This document shows positions 30,629 to 41,330 of a DNA stretch of 64,000 nt, piece by piece. Below the pieces are notes generated by a model, which ran no database searches, was not told the DNA's origin, and saw nothing but the letters and a program-made list of their open reading frames with translations. The position numbers and the translations under genes are program-made. Location: contig QBXA01000003.1 in the NCBI GenBank assembly GCA_003283905.1, positions 20,285-84,284 on the forward strand, given 5' to 3'. The DNA is from Pelagibacteraceae bacterium AG-319-F18. GTDB taxonomy: Bacteria; Pseudomonadota; Alphaproteobacteria; Pelagibacterales; Pelagibacteraceae. Each line of letters begins with the position of its first letter. The stretch's first letter is position 1.

Positions 30629-31711
30629 ATGTCATTTAATACTTTTGGAAAGTTATTTCGTTTCTCAACTTGGGGTGAATCTCATGGACCAGCTATTGGC
30701 TGTGTAGTTGATGGCTGCCCACCGAATATAAGCCTTAAAGAACAAGATATTCAGTTAGAACTAGATAAAAGAAAACCAGGTCAGTCAAAATTTACAACTC
30801 AAAGAAAAGAAGATGATAAAGTTCAAATATTGTCTGGTGTGTTTGAGGGAAAAACCACCGGAACACCTATATCTCTTATTATTTACAACAAAGATATGAG
30901 GTCAAAAGATTATGGTAAAATAAAAGATAAATTTAGACCAGGTCACGCTGATTATACTTATTTTAAAAAATATGGAATAAGGGATTATAGAGGTGGTGGA
31001 AGATCTTCTGCAAGAGAAACAGCTGCTAGAGTTGCAGCAGGTGCGATAGCTAAATTAGTTTTACAAAAAAAATTAGGTAAAAAATTTAGAGTTATTGGTG
31101 CTGTTACTCAACTAGGAATATTGGGATGTGATACTAGTCAATGGAACGATCAAACAATTTATAAAAATCCTTTTTTCTGTCCCGATAAGTCTATGTTAAA
31201 ACTTTGGGAAAAATATTTATTGAGTGTTAGAAAATCTGGATCTTCCTGTGGTGCAGTAATTGAAATTAGAGCAAGAGGAATACCTGCAGGACTAGGTGCT
31301 CCGATTTATTCAAAATTAGATTCCGATATAGCTTCAGGGTTAATGAGTATAAATGCCGTCAAAGGAGTAAATATTGGAGCTGGAATGAATTCAGCACAAT
31401 TGAGTGGAGAACAAAATTCAGATGAAATTTCTCAAAGAGGTAAAAAATTAAAATTTGACTCCAATAATGCTGGAGGGATTTTAGGTGGTATATCAAGTGG
31501 TCAAGAAATTATTGCTTCATTTGCTGTAAAACCTACATCATCAATTTTAACAACTAGAAAAACTATTAATAAATTTGGAAAAAATACAACTATATCAGTT
31601 AAAGGAAGACATGATCCTTGCGTAGGTATAAGAGCTGTTCCTATTGGTGAAGCTATGATGAATTGTGTTTTATTAGATCATTATTTAATGAATAAAGCTC
31701 AGTGTAGTTAA
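30629..31711 (+). CDS. aroC: Chorismate synthase
   Basis: A 360-residue AroC. It converts 5-enolpyruvylshikimate 3-phosphate to chorismate with reduced FMN, the last step of the shikimate pathway. Family signatures are [17 protein letters not shown] near the N-terminus, [25 protein letters not shown] (the flavin-binding region, given in pieces: RPGHADYTY and [13 protein letters not shown]) and the C-terminal [14 protein letters not shown]. It is the only gene of its strand here and converges with dxs. Confidence 0.97.
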   Translation: MSFNTFGKLFRFSTWGESHGPAIGCVVDGCPPNISLKEQDIQLELDKRKPGQSKFTTQRKEDDKVQILSGVFEGKTTGTPISLIIYNKDMRSKDYGKIKDKFRPGHADYTYFKKYGIRDYRGGGRSSARETAARVAAGAIAKLVLQKKLGKKFRVIGAVTQLGILGCDTSQWNDQTIYKNPFFCPDKSMLKLWEKYLLSVRKSGSSCGAVIEIRARGIPAGLGAPIYSKLDSDIASGLMSINAVKGVNIGAGMNSAQLSGEQNSDEISQRGKKLKFDSNNAGGILGGISSGQEIIASFAVKPTSSILTTRKTINKFGKNTTISVKGRHDPCVGIRAVPIGEAMMNCVLLDHYLMNKAQCS

Positions 31712-31733
31712 TTAATATAACTATTAATTTTTT
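31710..31733 (+). terminator. Weak AT-only terminator after aroC
   Basis: AATTAATA and TATTAATT form a perfect 8-bp stem around a TAAC loop, followed by a T tract. The hairpin is symmetrical enough to act on both strands between the convergent aroC and dxs genes, but AT-only stems arise easily in this sequence. Confidence 0.35.
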
Positions 31734-33640
31734 ACTACTTTAATAGAATCTTTTGTAAACAAAACATCTAATATTTTTTTTGAAATTTGAGAAGCATTCA
31801 ATCCTGCTAGCTCATACATATTTTTTGGGTTATCTTGGTCAATAAAAATATCTGGCAACGTCATTGCTCTGAACTTTAAGCCTTTGTCAAATACTCCTTT
31901 TTCAGCAAGTAAATTTTTAACATGAGAGCCAAAACCACCTATCGATCCCTCTTCTATCGTGATCATTACCTCATGCTCTCTAGCACATTTTAAGATAAGT
32001 TTCTGATCTAGAGGTTTAGCAAATCTTGCGTCAACAATTGTAACTGATACACCTTTATTCTTTAATTCTTCAGCAGCCAACTTGCACTCTTCAAGTCTTG
32101 TTCCTAGACTTAAAATGCAAGCCTGTTTTCCTTCTTGAACAACTTTTCCTTTTCCAATTTCAATCTTTTCATCAATTGAGGGTAGATCAAGCCCAACTCC
32201 TGTTCCTCGTGGATATCTAATTGCACTTGGTTTGTCGTTGATATCAACTGAAGTATTTATCATTTTTACTAACTCAACTTCATCACTTGCTGCCATCACT
32301 ATAAAATTGGGCAATGTTGATAAATAAGTAATATCAAATGAACCGGCATGCGTTGAGCCATCCGCACCAACTAAACCTGCTCTATCTATTGCAAATCTTA
32401 CTGGTAGACTTTGAATAGCTACATCATGAACAACCTGATCATAAGCTCTTTGTAAAAAAGTAGAGTAAATTGCAGCATAAGGCTTATAACCTTCAGTAGC
32501 TAAACCAGCGGCAAAAGTTACTGCATGTTGCTCAGCTATACCAACATCAAACATTCTTTTAGGAAATTCTTTTCCAAAAATATCCATACCTGTACCACTA
32601 GGCATTGCAGCTGTTATTCCAACAATTTTACTATCTTTTTGAGCATGCTTAACTAACGTGTTAGCAAATATTTTTGTATATGTTGGAAGGTTACTGCCAC
32701 TTTTAACCTGCTCACCTGTCTCAATATTGAATTTTGAAACACCATGATAATGGTCTGTTGCTTTTTCAGCATATGAATAGCCTTTTCCTTTTTGGGTTTT
32801 AATATGGATCATAATTGGACCTTCATGCTTAGAATCTCGTGCGTTTTTTAATATCGGAATAAGAGTTGTTAAATCATGGCCATCAATTGGACCTGCATAA
32901 TAAAATCCTAATGAACTAAATAAAGTACCTCCAGTAACTGCTGATCGCAGAAAATCTTCAGCTTTACCTGCTTTAGCGCTAAATCTTTTTGAAAACGCAG
33001 AAGCAATCAACTTAAATGTTTCTCTGAGACTAAAATAAATTTTTCCAGTAAATAACTTCGCTAAATAAGTTCTCATAGCACCTACTGGTTTTGCAATTGA
33101 CATATCGTTGTCATTTAAAACAACAATCATTTTTGTTTTTGAAGCTCCTGCATTGTTCATAGCCTCATAAGCCATCCCTGCACTAATTGCGCCATCTCCA
33201 ATTACAGCTATTACATTAGAGGATTTATTTGCTAATTTATTTGCTTCCGCTATTCCTAGAGCTGAAGATATAGACGTTGAGCTATGAGCAGCGCCAAAAG
33301 GATCGTATTCACTCTCTGATCTTTTTGTAAATCCTGACAACCCATTTCCTTGTCTTAAAGATCTAATCTTGCTTTTTCTTCCAGTTAAAATTTTATGTGG
33401 ATAAGATTGATGTCCAACATCCCAGATTAATTTATCATTAGGTGTATCAAAAACATAATGGAGAGCTACGGTCAGTTCGACAACACCTAAACCGGCTCCT
33501 AAATGTCCTCCAGTTTCAGATACCGCGCCAATCATCTCTTCTCTAACTTCGTCAGAGACTTTTTGTAAATCATGTTCTGATAGCTTTCTTAAGTCAGATG
33601 GAAAATTTATATCATTTAAAAATTTATAATTTTTCATCAT
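31724..33640 (-). CDS. dxs: 1-deoxy-D-xylulose-5-phosphate synthase
   Basis: A 638-residue thiamine diphosphate enzyme that joins pyruvate and glyceraldehyde 3-phosphate to start the MEP isoprenoid pathway. It shows [16 protein letters not shown] and [11 protein letters not shown] near the N-terminus, the cofactor motif [17 protein letters not shown] with the later VLNDNDMSI, and the catalytic Glu region [15 protein letters not shown]. Its start overlaps ispA by 4 nt. The order xseB-ispA-dxs is a common proteobacterial isoprenoid operon. Confidence 0.97.
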   Translation of the reverse strand: MMKNYKFLNDINFPSDLRKLSEHDLQKVSDEVREEMIGAVSETGGHLGAGLGVVELTVALHYVFDTPNDKLIWDVGHQSYPHKILTGRKSKIRSLRQGNGLSGFTKRSESEYDPFGAAHSSTSISSALGIAEANKLANKSSNVIAVIGDGAISAGMAYEAMNNAGASKTKMIVVLNDNDMSIAKPVGAMRTYLAKLFTGKIYFSLRETFKLIASAFSKRFSAKAGKAEDFLRSAVTGGTLFSSLGFYYAGPIDGHDLTTLIPILKNARDSKHEGPIMIHIKTQKGKGYSYAEKATDHYHGVSKFNIETGEQVKSGSNLPTYTKIFANTLVKHAQKDSKIVGITAAMPSGTGMDIFGKEFPKRMFDVGIAEQHAVTFAAGLATEGYKPYAAIYSTFLQRAYDQVVHDVAIQSLPVRFAIDRAGLVGADGSTHAGSFDITYLSTLPNFIVMAASDEVELVKMINTSVDINDKPSAIRYPRGTGVGLDLPSIDEKIEIGKGKVVQEGKQACILSLGTRLEECKLAAEELKNKGVSVTIVDARFAKPLDQKLILKCAREHEVMITIEEGSIGGFGSHVKNLLAEKGVFDKGLKFRAMTLPDIFIDQDNPKNMYELAGLNASQISKKILDVLFTKDSIKVVKN

Positions 33641-34509
33641 CTATCTCTATTTAAAATATAATCTAATGTTTCTCTAATATTTTTAGATTTTGTACCATAT
33701 TTATCTAATCTTTTATTAGTTTTTAAGATAATCTTATCACAATATTTAATTGTATTCATATATCCCATCAAGCTTATAAGTGTTGCTTTACCTTTTTTTT
33801 TATCTTTTTCTGTTTTTTTTCCAGCTATTTTTGAACTACTCTTAAAATCAATTAAATCATCTGCTATTTGAAACAACAAACCAATATTAGAGCCAATATT
33901 CTCAAAAAATTTTATTTCATTAATATTTTTATTTTTAATGATTGCTGGGACCGCACAACAAAAACTGAATAATTTACCTGTTTTTTTTATTTCCATCTCT
34001 ATAATTTTTTTTTTAGAAATTTTTTTTTTTTCATAACTTAAATCTAAGTATTGACCACCTGCTATACCTAAATGCCCTGAACATTCTGATAATTTTTTAA
34101 TCAAATTTATTTGAATTTTTTTTTTAATTTTTAAACTAGGACTAGCTAAAATTTCAAACGCCATTGTAAGTAAAGAATTTCCAGCAAGAACTGCTGTGGA
34201 CTCTCCAAATTTAATGTGAGTCGAAGGTTTTCCTCTTCTCATTTTGTCATTATCCATGCATGGCAAATCATCATGTATTAAAGAATAAGCATGTATACAC
34301 TCAATAGCTGCGCCGATAGCAATTAATGTTTTATAATCTACTGATAATAATGAACCAATATCAACTAAAATTTTAGATCTTATTTTTTTTCCACCTGGAA
34401 ATAGACCATACTTCATTACGAGAATTAAATTAGAGTTTGTCTGTCTATTAAGAAATCTTTTTAAAAAATGATTTGTATCTTTTGCAATCCTATCAAGTTT
34501 GGTTTTCAT
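33637..34509 (-). CDS. ispA: Farnesyl (geranyl) diphosphate synthase
   Basis: A 290-residue short-chain prenyltransferase. The first Asp-rich motif [13 protein letters not shown] carries two extra residues between the aspartates, as in bacterial IspA, and the second is [17 protein letters not shown] precedes them. It makes C15 (or C10) diphosphate for ubiquinone and undecaprenyl synthesis. It overlaps xseB and dxs by 4 nt each. Confidence 0.95.
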   Translation of the reverse strand: MKTKLDRIAKDTNHFLKRFLNRQTNSNLILVMKYGLFPGGKKIRSKILVDIGSLLSVDYKTLIAIGAAIECIHAYSLIHDDLPCMDNDKMRRGKPSTHIKFGESTAVLAGNSLLTMAFEILASPSLKIKKKIQINLIKKLSECSGHLGIAGGQYLDLSYEKKKISKKKIIEMEIKKTGKLFSFCCAVPAIIKNKNINEIKFFENIGSNIGLLFQIADDLIDFKSSSKIAGKKTEKDKKKGKATLISLMGYMNTIKYCDKIILKTNKRLDKYGTKSKNIRETLDYILNRDR

Positions 34510-34742
34510 TTTTTTTTAACTATTTCCTTAACTTTTTTATTAGTTTCTTCGCCTATAGATCTAAAATTTTTATGAAATTTTTTTTCGATAATATTATTTA
34601 ACCTCAGTAATTGTTGATAACTTTCAACAGAATTATTTAAATCTTTTTCATTTTCCAAAGACTCAATTATTTTATTTGCTTGATCTGTTAACTCTTCAAG
34701 CGAACTTGTATTATTATCAGGTGGTAAAATTTTATCTTTCAT
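34506..34742 (-). CDS. xseB: Exodeoxyribonuclease VII small subunit
   Basis: A 78-residue, mostly helical acidic protein with the XseB pattern SLEELTDQANKIIESLEN. It binds the large subunit XseA (not in this window) to form exonuclease VII, which degrades single-stranded DNA. The identity rests on the short motif plus the conserved xseB-ispA-dxs order. It is divergent from sua5 with only 20 nt between starts, so the two promoters must overlap. Confidence 0.88.
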   Translation of the reverse strand: MKDKILPPDNNTSSLEELTDQANKIIESLENEKDLNNSVESYQQLLRLNNIIEKKFHKNFRSIGEETNKKVKEIVKKK

Positions 34743-34762
34743 ATAATAATAATTACTAATAC

Positions 34763-35695
34763 ATGAAATCTATTCAATCAAATATCAAAAAAGCTAAGAA
34801 ATATTTAGATAAAAACCAGTGTGTAGCTGTCCCTACAGAAACTGTTTATGGATTGGCAGGAAATGCTTATTCGGGCCTATCTGTAAAAAAGATATTTAAG
34901 TTAAAAAAAAGACCTATGAACAACCCATTAATTGTTCATTATTTTGATATTAATAAACTTAAAAAAGATTGTCATATTTCTGATAATTTTATTAAACTCT
35001 ATGAAAAATTTTGTCCAGGACCAATTACATTTATTTTAAAATTAAAGCCAAAGTCTAAAATTTCAAAACTTGTTACCAATAAACAAAAAAGTCTAGCTGT
35101 TCGTTTTCCAAAACACCCTATCTTCAGAAAACTGCTTAAAAGTTTGAGCTATCCATTAGCAGCTCCAAGCGCAAATATTTCAACAGGATTAAGTTCTGTT
35201 CAAGCATCTGATGTTATTGAAGAATTTGGATCAAAAATAAAATATGTTTTAAACGGTGGCAAATGTCGAATAGGTGTAGAGTCAACGATTATTAATCTTT
35301 TAAAAAAACCAACAATACTTAGATTTGGGGGATTAGATATTTCAAAAATACAAAAAGTATTAAAGAAAAAAGTTTTAATTAAAACAAATTTAAAAAATAA
35401 AATTGCACCTGGTCAATTTCCATTACACTACTCTCCTGGAATTCCGTTAAGAACTAATGTTAAAAAACCAAAAAAAAATGAAGCCTTTGTATTGATTAAA
35501 AAAAGAAAAACTTCTTTTAAGAATTACTACTATTTAAGTAAAAAAAATGATCTTCAGCAATCTGCTAAAAATCTATACTCATTATTGAGAACAATTAAAA
35601 AAGATGGTTATAAGTTGATTGCAATTGAAAAAATTCCAAATAAAGGAATTGGCAAAACAATAAACGATAGATTGAGCAGAGCCTCAAAATATTAA
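34763..35695 (+). CDS. L-threonylcarbamoyladenylate synthase (Sua5/YrdC/YciO family)
   Basis: A 310-residue Sua5-type protein. The N-terminal YrdC domain (VPTETVYGLAGNA, KRPMNNPLIVH, LAVRFPKHP, AAPSANIS) makes threonylcarbamoyl-AMP for the t6A modification of tRNA. A C-terminal Sua5 domain begins after the APGQFPLHYSPGIPLR linker. The length fits the two-domain Sua5 form rather than the short YrdC. It abuts the ABC ATPase gene. Confidence 0.93.
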   Translation: MKSIQSNIKKAKKYLDKNQCVAVPTETVYGLAGNAYSGLSVKKIFKLKKRPMNNPLIVHYFDINKLKKDCHISDNFIKLYEKFCPGPITFILKLKPKSKISKLVTNKQKSLAVRFPKHPIFRKLLKSLSYPLAAPSANISTGLSSVQASDVIEEFGSKIKYVLNGGKCRIGVESTIINLLKKPTILRFGGLDISKIQKVLKKKVLIKTNLKNKIAPGQFPLHYSPGIPLRTNVKKPKKNEAFVLIKKRKTSFKNYYYLSKKNDLQQSAKNLYSLLRTIKKDGYKLIAIEKIPNKGIGKTINDRLSRASKY

Positions 35696-36433
35696 ATGAC
35701 AAATTCAATTGAAGTAATCAATTTATCAAAAAATTACAAGTCAAAAAAAGCTGTTAATAATATCAACTTTAAAATTAACGAAAACGAAATAGTTGGTTTG
35801 CTAGGACCAAATGGATGTGGAAAAACTACAACCATAGGAATGATACTTGGATTATTGAAGCCGACTAGTGGTAAAATCTTAATTAATGGAGTGGATATTG
35901 AAAAAAATAAAATTTCTCTTCTTCATAAAATGAATTTTATTTCTCCTTATATAGAGTTACCAAAAAAACTTACTGTTAGACAAAATTTAGTAGTCTATGG
36001 AAAATTATATAATGTAAGCAACTTAAATGAACAAATTAACTATTTAGCTGAAAAATTAAGATTAACTGAACTTCTTAATAAATTAACAGGTGAACTTTCA
36101 TCAGGTCAAAAAAATAGAGTTAGTTTAGCTAAAGCTTTAATTAATGATCCTTCAGTACTTTTACTAGATGAGCCCACAGCTTCTTTGGACCCTGAAACAG
36201 GAGATTTTGTTAGAACTTTTTTAGAAAATTATAAAATAGAAAAAAATATATCTGTATTACTAGCTTCACATAATATGGATGAAGTTAAGAGATTATGTAA
36301 TTCTGTTTTAATGATGAAAGATGGTATTATTGTAGATAGTGGAACTCCTAATCATCTAATTACAAAATATGGAAGAAAAAACTTAGAGGAAGTTTTTTTA
36401 GAACTTGTGAGAAATAAAAATGAATTTAACTAG
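35696..36433 (+). CDS. ABC-2 type exporter, ATP-binding protein
   Basis: A 245-residue ABC ATPase with Walker A GPNGCGKTT (about 37-45), signature LSSGQKNRV and Walker B VLLLDEPTAS followed by the H-loop ASHNMDE. It belongs to the DrrA/NodI-like group that drives ABC-2 exporters. Its 3' end overlaps the permease gene by 14 nt, so the pair forms one exporter. The substrate is unknown. Confidence 0.92.
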   Translation: MTNSIEVINLSKNYKSKKAVNNINFKINENEIVGLLGPNGCGKTTTIGMILGLLKPTSGKILINGVDIEKNKISLLHKMNFISPYIELPKKLTVRQNLVVYGKLYNVSNLNEQINYLAEKLRLTELLNKLTGELSSGQKNRVSLAKALINDPSVLLLDEPTASLDPETGDFVRTFLENYKIEKNISVLLASHNMDEVKRLCNSVLMMKDGIIVDSGTPNHLITKYGRKNLEEVFLELVRNKNEFN

Positions 36434-37211
36434 AATTTATGGTCTTTTTTTAAGACACTTTTATTTAATAACAAGATCGTTTCCAAGAATATTAGATTTA
36501 ATTTATTGGCCATCTATTCAAATTACTCTTTGGGGTTTTATTTCAAATTTTTTTGCTGATCACAGCACCTACTATAATGGAGCTGTTGGAGTAATACTTT
36601 CTTGTGCAATTCTTTACGACTTTTTGTTTAGAACTAGTATTGGGCTTAATATGTTGTTTTTAGAAGAAATATGGAGCAGAAATTTTACCAATTTATTCAT
36701 TACTCCAATGAAAATTAGTGAAATTATTGTTTCACTAGTTTTTACTGCTTTAATTAGAGCGTTAATCGGATTAGTGCCTGCAATATTGCTAACATCTCCT
36801 ATATTTGGAATTTCTTTATTAGATTTAGGCTTACCTTTAGCTTTTCTTTTTTTGAGTTTATATATTTTTGGTATTACACTTGGGTTATTTGTTTCTGCAG
36901 GGCTACTAAGATTTGGACCTTCATTTGAAAATATTGCTTGGTCAACAATGTTTTTATTAGCGCCTTTTGGATGTATTTATTATCCAGTAGAAACTTTACC
37001 AGAAATTTTTCAATCAATAGCTTATGCACTACCGCTAGTTTATATTTTTGAAGAAACAAGAAATATTCTAGTTAACCAATCTGTAAACTACAATAATATT
37101 ATACAAGCTATATATTTGAATGCTTTATATTTATTTATAGCAATATCGGTGTTCTATTATGCTTTTGATAAAGCTAGGGAGAAAGGTACTTTAATTAATA
37201 TTGGTGAATAA
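36420..37211 (+). CDS. ABC-2 type exporter, permease
   Basis: A 263-residue membrane protein with about six spans and the ABC-2 permease layout: N-terminal amphipathic helix (LFLRHFYLITRS), the MEI-like FLEEIWSRNFTNLFITPMK loop and a late STMFLLAPFGCIYYPVETLP segment typical of the NodJ/DrrB type. It forms the pore for the ATPase encoded in the 14-nt overlapping gene. The substrate (lipid, polysaccharide or drug) cannot be told from sequence. Confidence 0.9.
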   Translation: MNLTRIYGLFLRHFYLITRSFPRILDLIYWPSIQITLWGFISNFFADHSTYYNGAVGVILSCAILYDFLFRTSIGLNMLFLEEIWSRNFTNLFITPMKISEIIVSLVFTALIRALIGLVPAILLTSPIFGISLLDLGLPLAFLFLSLYIFGITLGLFVSAGLLRFGPSFENIAWSTMFLLAPFGCIYYPVETLPEIFQSIAYALPLVYIFEETRNILVNQSVNYNNIIQAIYLNALYLFIAISVFYYAFDKAREKGTLINIGE

Positions 37212-37213
37212 AT

Positions 37214-37290
37214 TGGTGCGCCTGCTAGGAGTCGAACCCAGAACCTCCTGATCCGAAGTCAGGCGCTCTATCCAATTGAGCTACAAGCGC
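37214..37290 (-). tRNA. tRNA-Arg (anticodon TCG)
   Basis: A complete 77-nt cloverleaf on the minus strand, GCGCTTG at the 5' end, D-arm TAGCTCAATTGGATAGAG, anticodon stem CCTGA/TCAGG with loop CTTCGGA (anticodon TCG), T-arm GGTTCGACTCC region and an encoded CCA. It reads CGN arginine codons. It sits between the ABC-2 permease gene (3 nt away) and the divergent pseudouridine synthase gene. Confidence 0.96.
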
Positions 37291-37313
37291 ATATAGTATT
37301 AATATTACATTTT

Positions 37314-38294
37314 ATGAAAAAAAACATTAATTTTATAGTTGAAGAAAATGAAAATAATCTAAGAGTTGATGTATTAATCAATAAAAGAGAAGAATTGATT
37401 AGCAGAACTAGAATCAAAAATTTAATTATAAAAGAAAAACTTAAATTAAATGATGAAATTATTAATAGTCCTTCAAAAAAAGTTTTAACTGGAGATAAAT
37501 TAAGCCTTAGCATACCAGAACCTCAGGAAGCTTCTTTAAAACCCTATGACTTTAAACTAGAAATAATTCATGAAGATGAGGATTTATTAGTAATCAATAA
37601 ACCTGCTAAAATAATTATGCACCCAGGTGCAGGAAATTATGACAAAACAATTGTCAATGCTTTAATGCATTATGATAAAAACTCACTATCAACTATTGGT
37701 GATGAACTTAGACCAGGGATTGTACATAGAATTGATAAAAATACTTCAGGTTTAGTAGTTATTGCAAAAAATAATGAAACACATGAAAACTTATCAAAAC
37801 AATTTAGTGATCATACAATCATAAGAGTTTATCAGCTTTTAATTTGGGGCAAACTAAGACCTTCATCTGGTAGAATTGACACTTTTATAACTCGAAGCTC
37901 AAAGAACAGACAATTAATGGAAGTTAGTCGATCTAAAGGTAAACAGGCAATTACTAATTATAAAACTATAGAAATTTTTGAAAACGATAAAACACCAACA
38001 TTAAGTTTAGTTGAGTGTAAATTAGAAACTGGAAGAACTCATCAAATTCGTGTTCATATGACTCATATGGGAAATAGTATTGTTGGAGATGATAAATATA
38101 AAAAAAAATATAAAAAACTAAAAAATATTGATTTCGGATTAGAAAGTTTAATTTCTAAATTAAATAGACAATTTTTACATGCAAAAACTTTAGGCTTCAT
38201 TCACCCTAAAACTAATGAAGAAATGATTTTTTCCTCAATTTTGCCACAAGAGCTAAATAATTTATTAAAAATGCTTAGAAATACTAGCGAATAA
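37314..38294 (+). CDS. rluD: RluA-family 23S rRNA pseudouridine synthase (RluD-like)
   Basis: A 326-residue pseudouridine synthase. It has an N-terminal S4 RNA-binding domain (about 13-70), LLVINKPAKIIMHPG, and the catalytic motif HRIDKNTSGL (138-147, Asp141 being the nucleophile), then LETGRTHQIRVHM. The S4 domain plus this order fits RluD, which modifies helix 69 of 23S rRNA, or the close paralogue RluC. It lies upstream of rpoH, which fits RluD-rpoH neighbourhoods in alphaproteobacteria. Confidence 0.9.
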   Translation: MKKNINFIVEENENNLRVDVLINKREELISRTRIKNLIIKEKLKLNDEIINSPSKKVLTGDKLSLSIPEPQEASLKPYDFKLEIIHEDEDLLVINKPAKIIMHPGAGNYDKTIVNALMHYDKNSLSTIGDELRPGIVHRIDKNTSGLVVIAKNNETHENLSKQFSDHTIIRVYQLLIWGKLRPSSGRIDTFITRSSKNRQLMEVSRSKGKQAITNYKTIEIFENDKTPTLSLVECKLETGRTHQIRVHMTHMGNSIVGDDKYKKKYKKLKNIDFGLESLISKLNRQFLHAKTLGFIHPKTNEEMIFSSILPQELNNLLKMLRNTSE

Positions 38295-38298
38295 ATCA

Positions 38299-38326
38299 TT
38301 GAAAATTTAATATAGTTAATTAAATA
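38299..38326 (+). promoter_or_regulatory. Candidate promoter for rpoH
   Basis: TTGAAA (38299-38304), a 16-nt spacer and TAAATA (38321-38326) lie 9 nt before the rpoH ATG. An alternative -10 is TATAGT at 38311-38316. Either gives a very short leader with no room for an RNA thermosensor like that of E. coli rpoH. Confidence 0.35.
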
Positions 38327-38335
38327 ACTACTTCC

Positions 38336-39229
38336 ATGAACGCAACTTTTAACAGCAATGTGCCAGCTCTCTCAAATGAAGGTGGTCTGTCTGCATATTT
38401 AGAACAAATAAAAAAATTTCCAATGCTAGCTGCAGAAGAAGAATACATGTTAGCAAAAAATTGGAAAACTACAGGAAATATTAAAGCAGCTGAAAAATTA
38501 GTAACGAGTCATTTAAGGCTAGTAGCTAAAATTGCAATGGGTTACAGAGGATATGGGCTACCTGTAAATGAAATGATTTCTGAGGGCAATGTTGGCTTGA
38601 TGCAAGCTGTCAAAAAATTTGAACCTGAAAAAGGTTTTAGATTAGCAACATACGCTATGTGGTGGATCAAAGCTTCTATCCAAGAATATATTTTAAGATC
38701 TTGGAGTTTAGTCAAAATAGGAACAACTACAGCTCAAAAGAAATTATTTTTCAATCTTAAAAAAATAAAAAACCAAATTGCACCTCAAGCAGAGGGTGAC
38801 TTAAGAGATGAGCATGTGAATGAAATAGCCAACAAATTAGATGTTAGTAAAGATGAAGTTGTTTCAATGAATAGAAGACTTTCAGGTAAAGAATTTTCAT
38901 TAAATGCTCAAGTTGGTGAAGATGGAGATGAATGGCAAGATTGGTTAGTTGATAAAGAATTAGACCATGATTTAAAATTTGCGCAACAAGAAGAAATGGA
39001 ACAAAGAAAAGATTTATTAAAAAATTCAATCAAAGTCTTAAATGAAAGAGAAAGAGAAATTTTATATTCAAGAAGGTTAAATGATAATCCAACAACTTTG
39101 GAGGATTTAAGTAAAAAACATAAGATTAGTAGAGAAAGAGTAAGACAAATCGAAAATAAAGCGTTTGAGAAATTACAAAAGCAAATGCTTCTAATGGCAA
39201 AATCTAAAAATCTGTTACCAGCAAATTAA
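38336..39229 (+). CDS. rpoH: Heat-shock sigma factor RpoH (sigma-32)
   Basis: A 297-residue RpoH. It has region 2 ([35 protein letters not shown] in separate pieces: NVGLMQAV and [11 protein letters not shown]), the RpoH box [14 protein letters not shown], and region 4 with [20 protein letters not shown]. It directs RNA polymerase to heat-shock genes; candidate target promoters are before hflK and ftsH in this window. It ends 4 nt into the convergent purA gene. Confidence 0.96.
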   Translation: MNATFNSNVPALSNEGGLSAYLEQIKKFPMLAAEEEYMLAKNWKTTGNIKAAEKLVTSHLRLVAKIAMGYRGYGLPVNEMISEGNVGLMQAVKKFEPEKGFRLATYAMWWIKASIQEYILRSWSLVKIGTTTAQKKLFFNLKKIKNQIAPQAEGDLRDEHVNEIANKLDVSKDEVVSMNRRLSGKEFSLNAQVGEDGDEWQDWLVDKELDHDLKFAQQEEMEQRKDLLKNSIKVLNEREREILYSRRLNDNPTTLEDLSKKHKISRERVRQIENKAFEKLQKQMLLMAKSKNLLPAN

Positions 39230-40518
39230 ATATCAAAAGGATTTTCAACTAAAATAGTATCGTCTCTTTCTGGACTAGTTGATACACTTGAAACTTTAGC
39301 ACCTATAAACTCTTCTACTGCATAAATATATTTTTTTGCATTTTCAGGTAAAGCATCCATATCTTTAATACCATTAGTAGATGTTTTCCATCCAGGAAAG
39401 ATTTTATATACCGGTTTTATTTTTAATTGATCTTCAACTGCTGCAGGTAAATAATCTATTTTTTTTCCATCAAGCTCATATTTAACACACATTTTAATTT
39501 CATCCAATTCATCAAGTACATCAAGTTTAGTAAGTGCTATACCATCTATGCCTGAAATTTTTATTGTTTGCCTAACCAATACTCCATCAAACCAACCACA
39601 TCTTCTTTTTCTACTTGTTACAGTTCCAAACTCTTTTCCTCGAGTACCTAATAATTCTCCTACATCATCTGTTAATTCAGTTGGAAAAGGACCTTCTCCA
39701 ACTCTTGTTGTGTAGGCTTTTGTAATCCCTAAAACATAATTAATTGAGTTTGGACCACATCCTGTGCCTGTTGCAGCACTAGATGCAACTGTGTTAGAAG
39801 ATGTTACATAAGGGTAAGTGCCATGATCCACATCTAGTAAAATTCCCTGAGCACCTTCAAACAAAATTTTCTTTTTTTGTTTTTTAAACTCATCTATCTT
39901 AAGCCAAACTGGCTGAGAAAACTTTAATATTTGAGGTGCAATCTTTAATAGTTCTAATTTTAATTGCTCTTTTTCAAAAATTTTTTTTCCAAGACCTTTT
40001 CTGATTGCATTGTGATGAACTAAAACAGACTCTAATCTTTGATCTAAGTTTTTTTCAGACCTAAGATCCATCACCCTAATAGATCTTCTTCCAACTTTAT
40101 CCTCATATGCTGGGCCAATTCCTCTTCTAGTTGTTCCAATTTTACCTTTTCCTGCCGCATCCTCTCTAATTTCATCCATTTCCCTATGAAATGGCAAAAT
40201 TAAATTTGCAGCCTCAGAAATAATAAAATTATTGATATTTACATCTACTCCTTTTGATTTTATTTCTTCAATTTCTTCCAATAATGCCCATGGATCAACT
40301 ACAACTCCATTTCCTATAATTGAAATTTTATTATTTCTTACAATTCCAGAAGGTAATAGTCTTAATTTATAAGTCACACCATCAATTACTAGTGTGTGAC
40401 CTGCATTATGTCCTCCTTGAAATCTAATTACAACATCTGCTTGTTGTGAAAGCCAGTCTACAATTTTACCTTTTCCTTCATCACCCCACTGAGACCCAAC
40501 TACAACTATATTTTTCAT
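39226..40518 (-). CDS. purA: Adenylosuccinate synthetase
   Basis: A 430-residue PurA. It joins IMP and aspartate with GTP to make adenylosuccinate. It shows [18 protein letters not shown] at the N-terminus (GTP and IMP site), GHNAGHTLV, the catalytic [15 protein letters not shown] region and the late switch segment [11 protein letters not shown]. Length is normal. It follows thiD with shared bases at the junction and ends the long minus-strand ybgF-to-purA run. Confidence 0.97.
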   Translation of the reverse strand: MKNIVVVGSQWGDEGKGKIVDWLSQQADVVIRFQGGHNAGHTLVIDGVTYKLRLLPSGIVRNNKISIIGNGVVVDPWALLEEIEEIKSKGVDVNINNFIISEAANLILPFHREMDEIREDAAGKGKIGTTRRGIGPAYEDKVGRRSIRVMDLRSEKNLDQRLESVLVHHNAIRKGLGKKIFEKEQLKLELLKIAPQILKFSQPVWLKIDEFKKQKKKILFEGAQGILLDVDHGTYPYVTSSNTVASSAATGTGCGPNSINYVLGITKAYTTRVGEGPFPTELTDDVGELLGTRGKEFGTVTSRKRRCGWFDGVLVRQTIKISGIDGIALTKLDVLDELDEIKMCVKYELDGKKIDYLPAAVEDQLKIKPVYKIFPGWKTSTNGIKDMDALPENAKKYIYAVEEFIGAKVSSVSTSPERDDTILVENPFDI

Positions 40519-41330
40519 TACTTGAATTTTCTTTCTATATTGATTGTATGAAGATGATTAATTGGACCATGACCTTTTCCGTATTTAGGATTAGTTTTAA
40601 TTCCAGAATTTACATACTTAATGCCAAGCTCACAAGATTTCTTTATGGGTTTTCCACATGATAAAAATGTAGTGATTGCACTAGATAAAGTACAACCTGT
40701 TCCATGGGTATTTTTTGTTTTGTATCTTTTACTATTAAAAATTTTAATATCTGACTCTGAGACAAATATATCTTGGACTATCTTTGTTTTTAAATGTCCT
40801 CCTTTGATTAATACACTATTTGCTCCAATTTCAATTAATTTATAAGCAGCAAAGATCATATCTTCTTTACATTTTATATTTGTATTAGTTAATATTTCAG
40901 CTTCAGGAATATTGGGAGTGATTAATGTTGCTTTTTTTACCAGCTTATCTATCAATAATTTAATTGCTTTATCATCTATTAATTTTGTTCCACCTTTTGC
41001 AACCATTACAGGATCAAGAACTATTTTTTTAACTTTAATAATTTTAAGAGAATTAATTACCGACTCAATTACTTTGGCAGAATGCAACATTCCAATCTTA
41101 ATTGCATCAGGCATAATATCTCTTGCAGTAAATAAAATTTGATTTGTAATTTCTTTTGGCAGAATTGGAACAATTGATTTAACTCCTAATGTGTTTTGAG
41201 CTGTAATAGCAGTAATTGCTGTCATAGCATAAGAACCAAGCGCTGTAATAGTTTTGATGTCAGCTTGAATTCCAGCACCACCTGATGAGTCGGATCCTGC
41301 AATGATTAATACTTTGGAATTGGGCTTCAC
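40518..41330 (-). CDS. thiD: Hydroxymethylpyrimidine (phosphate) kinase
   Basis: A ribokinase-fold ThiD of 270 residues from the GTG at 41330. It phosphorylates HMP and HMP-P to HMP-PP for thiamine synthesis. It has [37 protein letters not shown] and the terminal [10 protein letters not shown] anion-hole motif. I prefer the GTG because it forms a 4-nt GTGA overlap with the glmM stop; an upstream ATG at 41360 would overlap glmM by 34 nt and add a Lys/Tyr-rich tail. Confidence 0.93.
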   Translation of the reverse strand: MKPNSKVLIIAGSDSSGGAGIQADIKTITALGSYAMTAITAITAQNTLGVKSIVPILPKEITNQILFTARDIMPDAIKIGMLHSAKVIESVINSLKIIKVKKIVLDPVMVAKGGTKLIDDKAIKLLIDKLVKKATLITPNIPEAEILTNTNIKCKEDMIFAAYKLIEIGANSVLIKGGHLKTKIVQDIFVSESDIKIFNSKRYKTKNTHGTGCTLSSAITTFLSCGKPIKKSCELGIKYVNSGIKTNPKYGKGHGPINHLHTINIERKFK

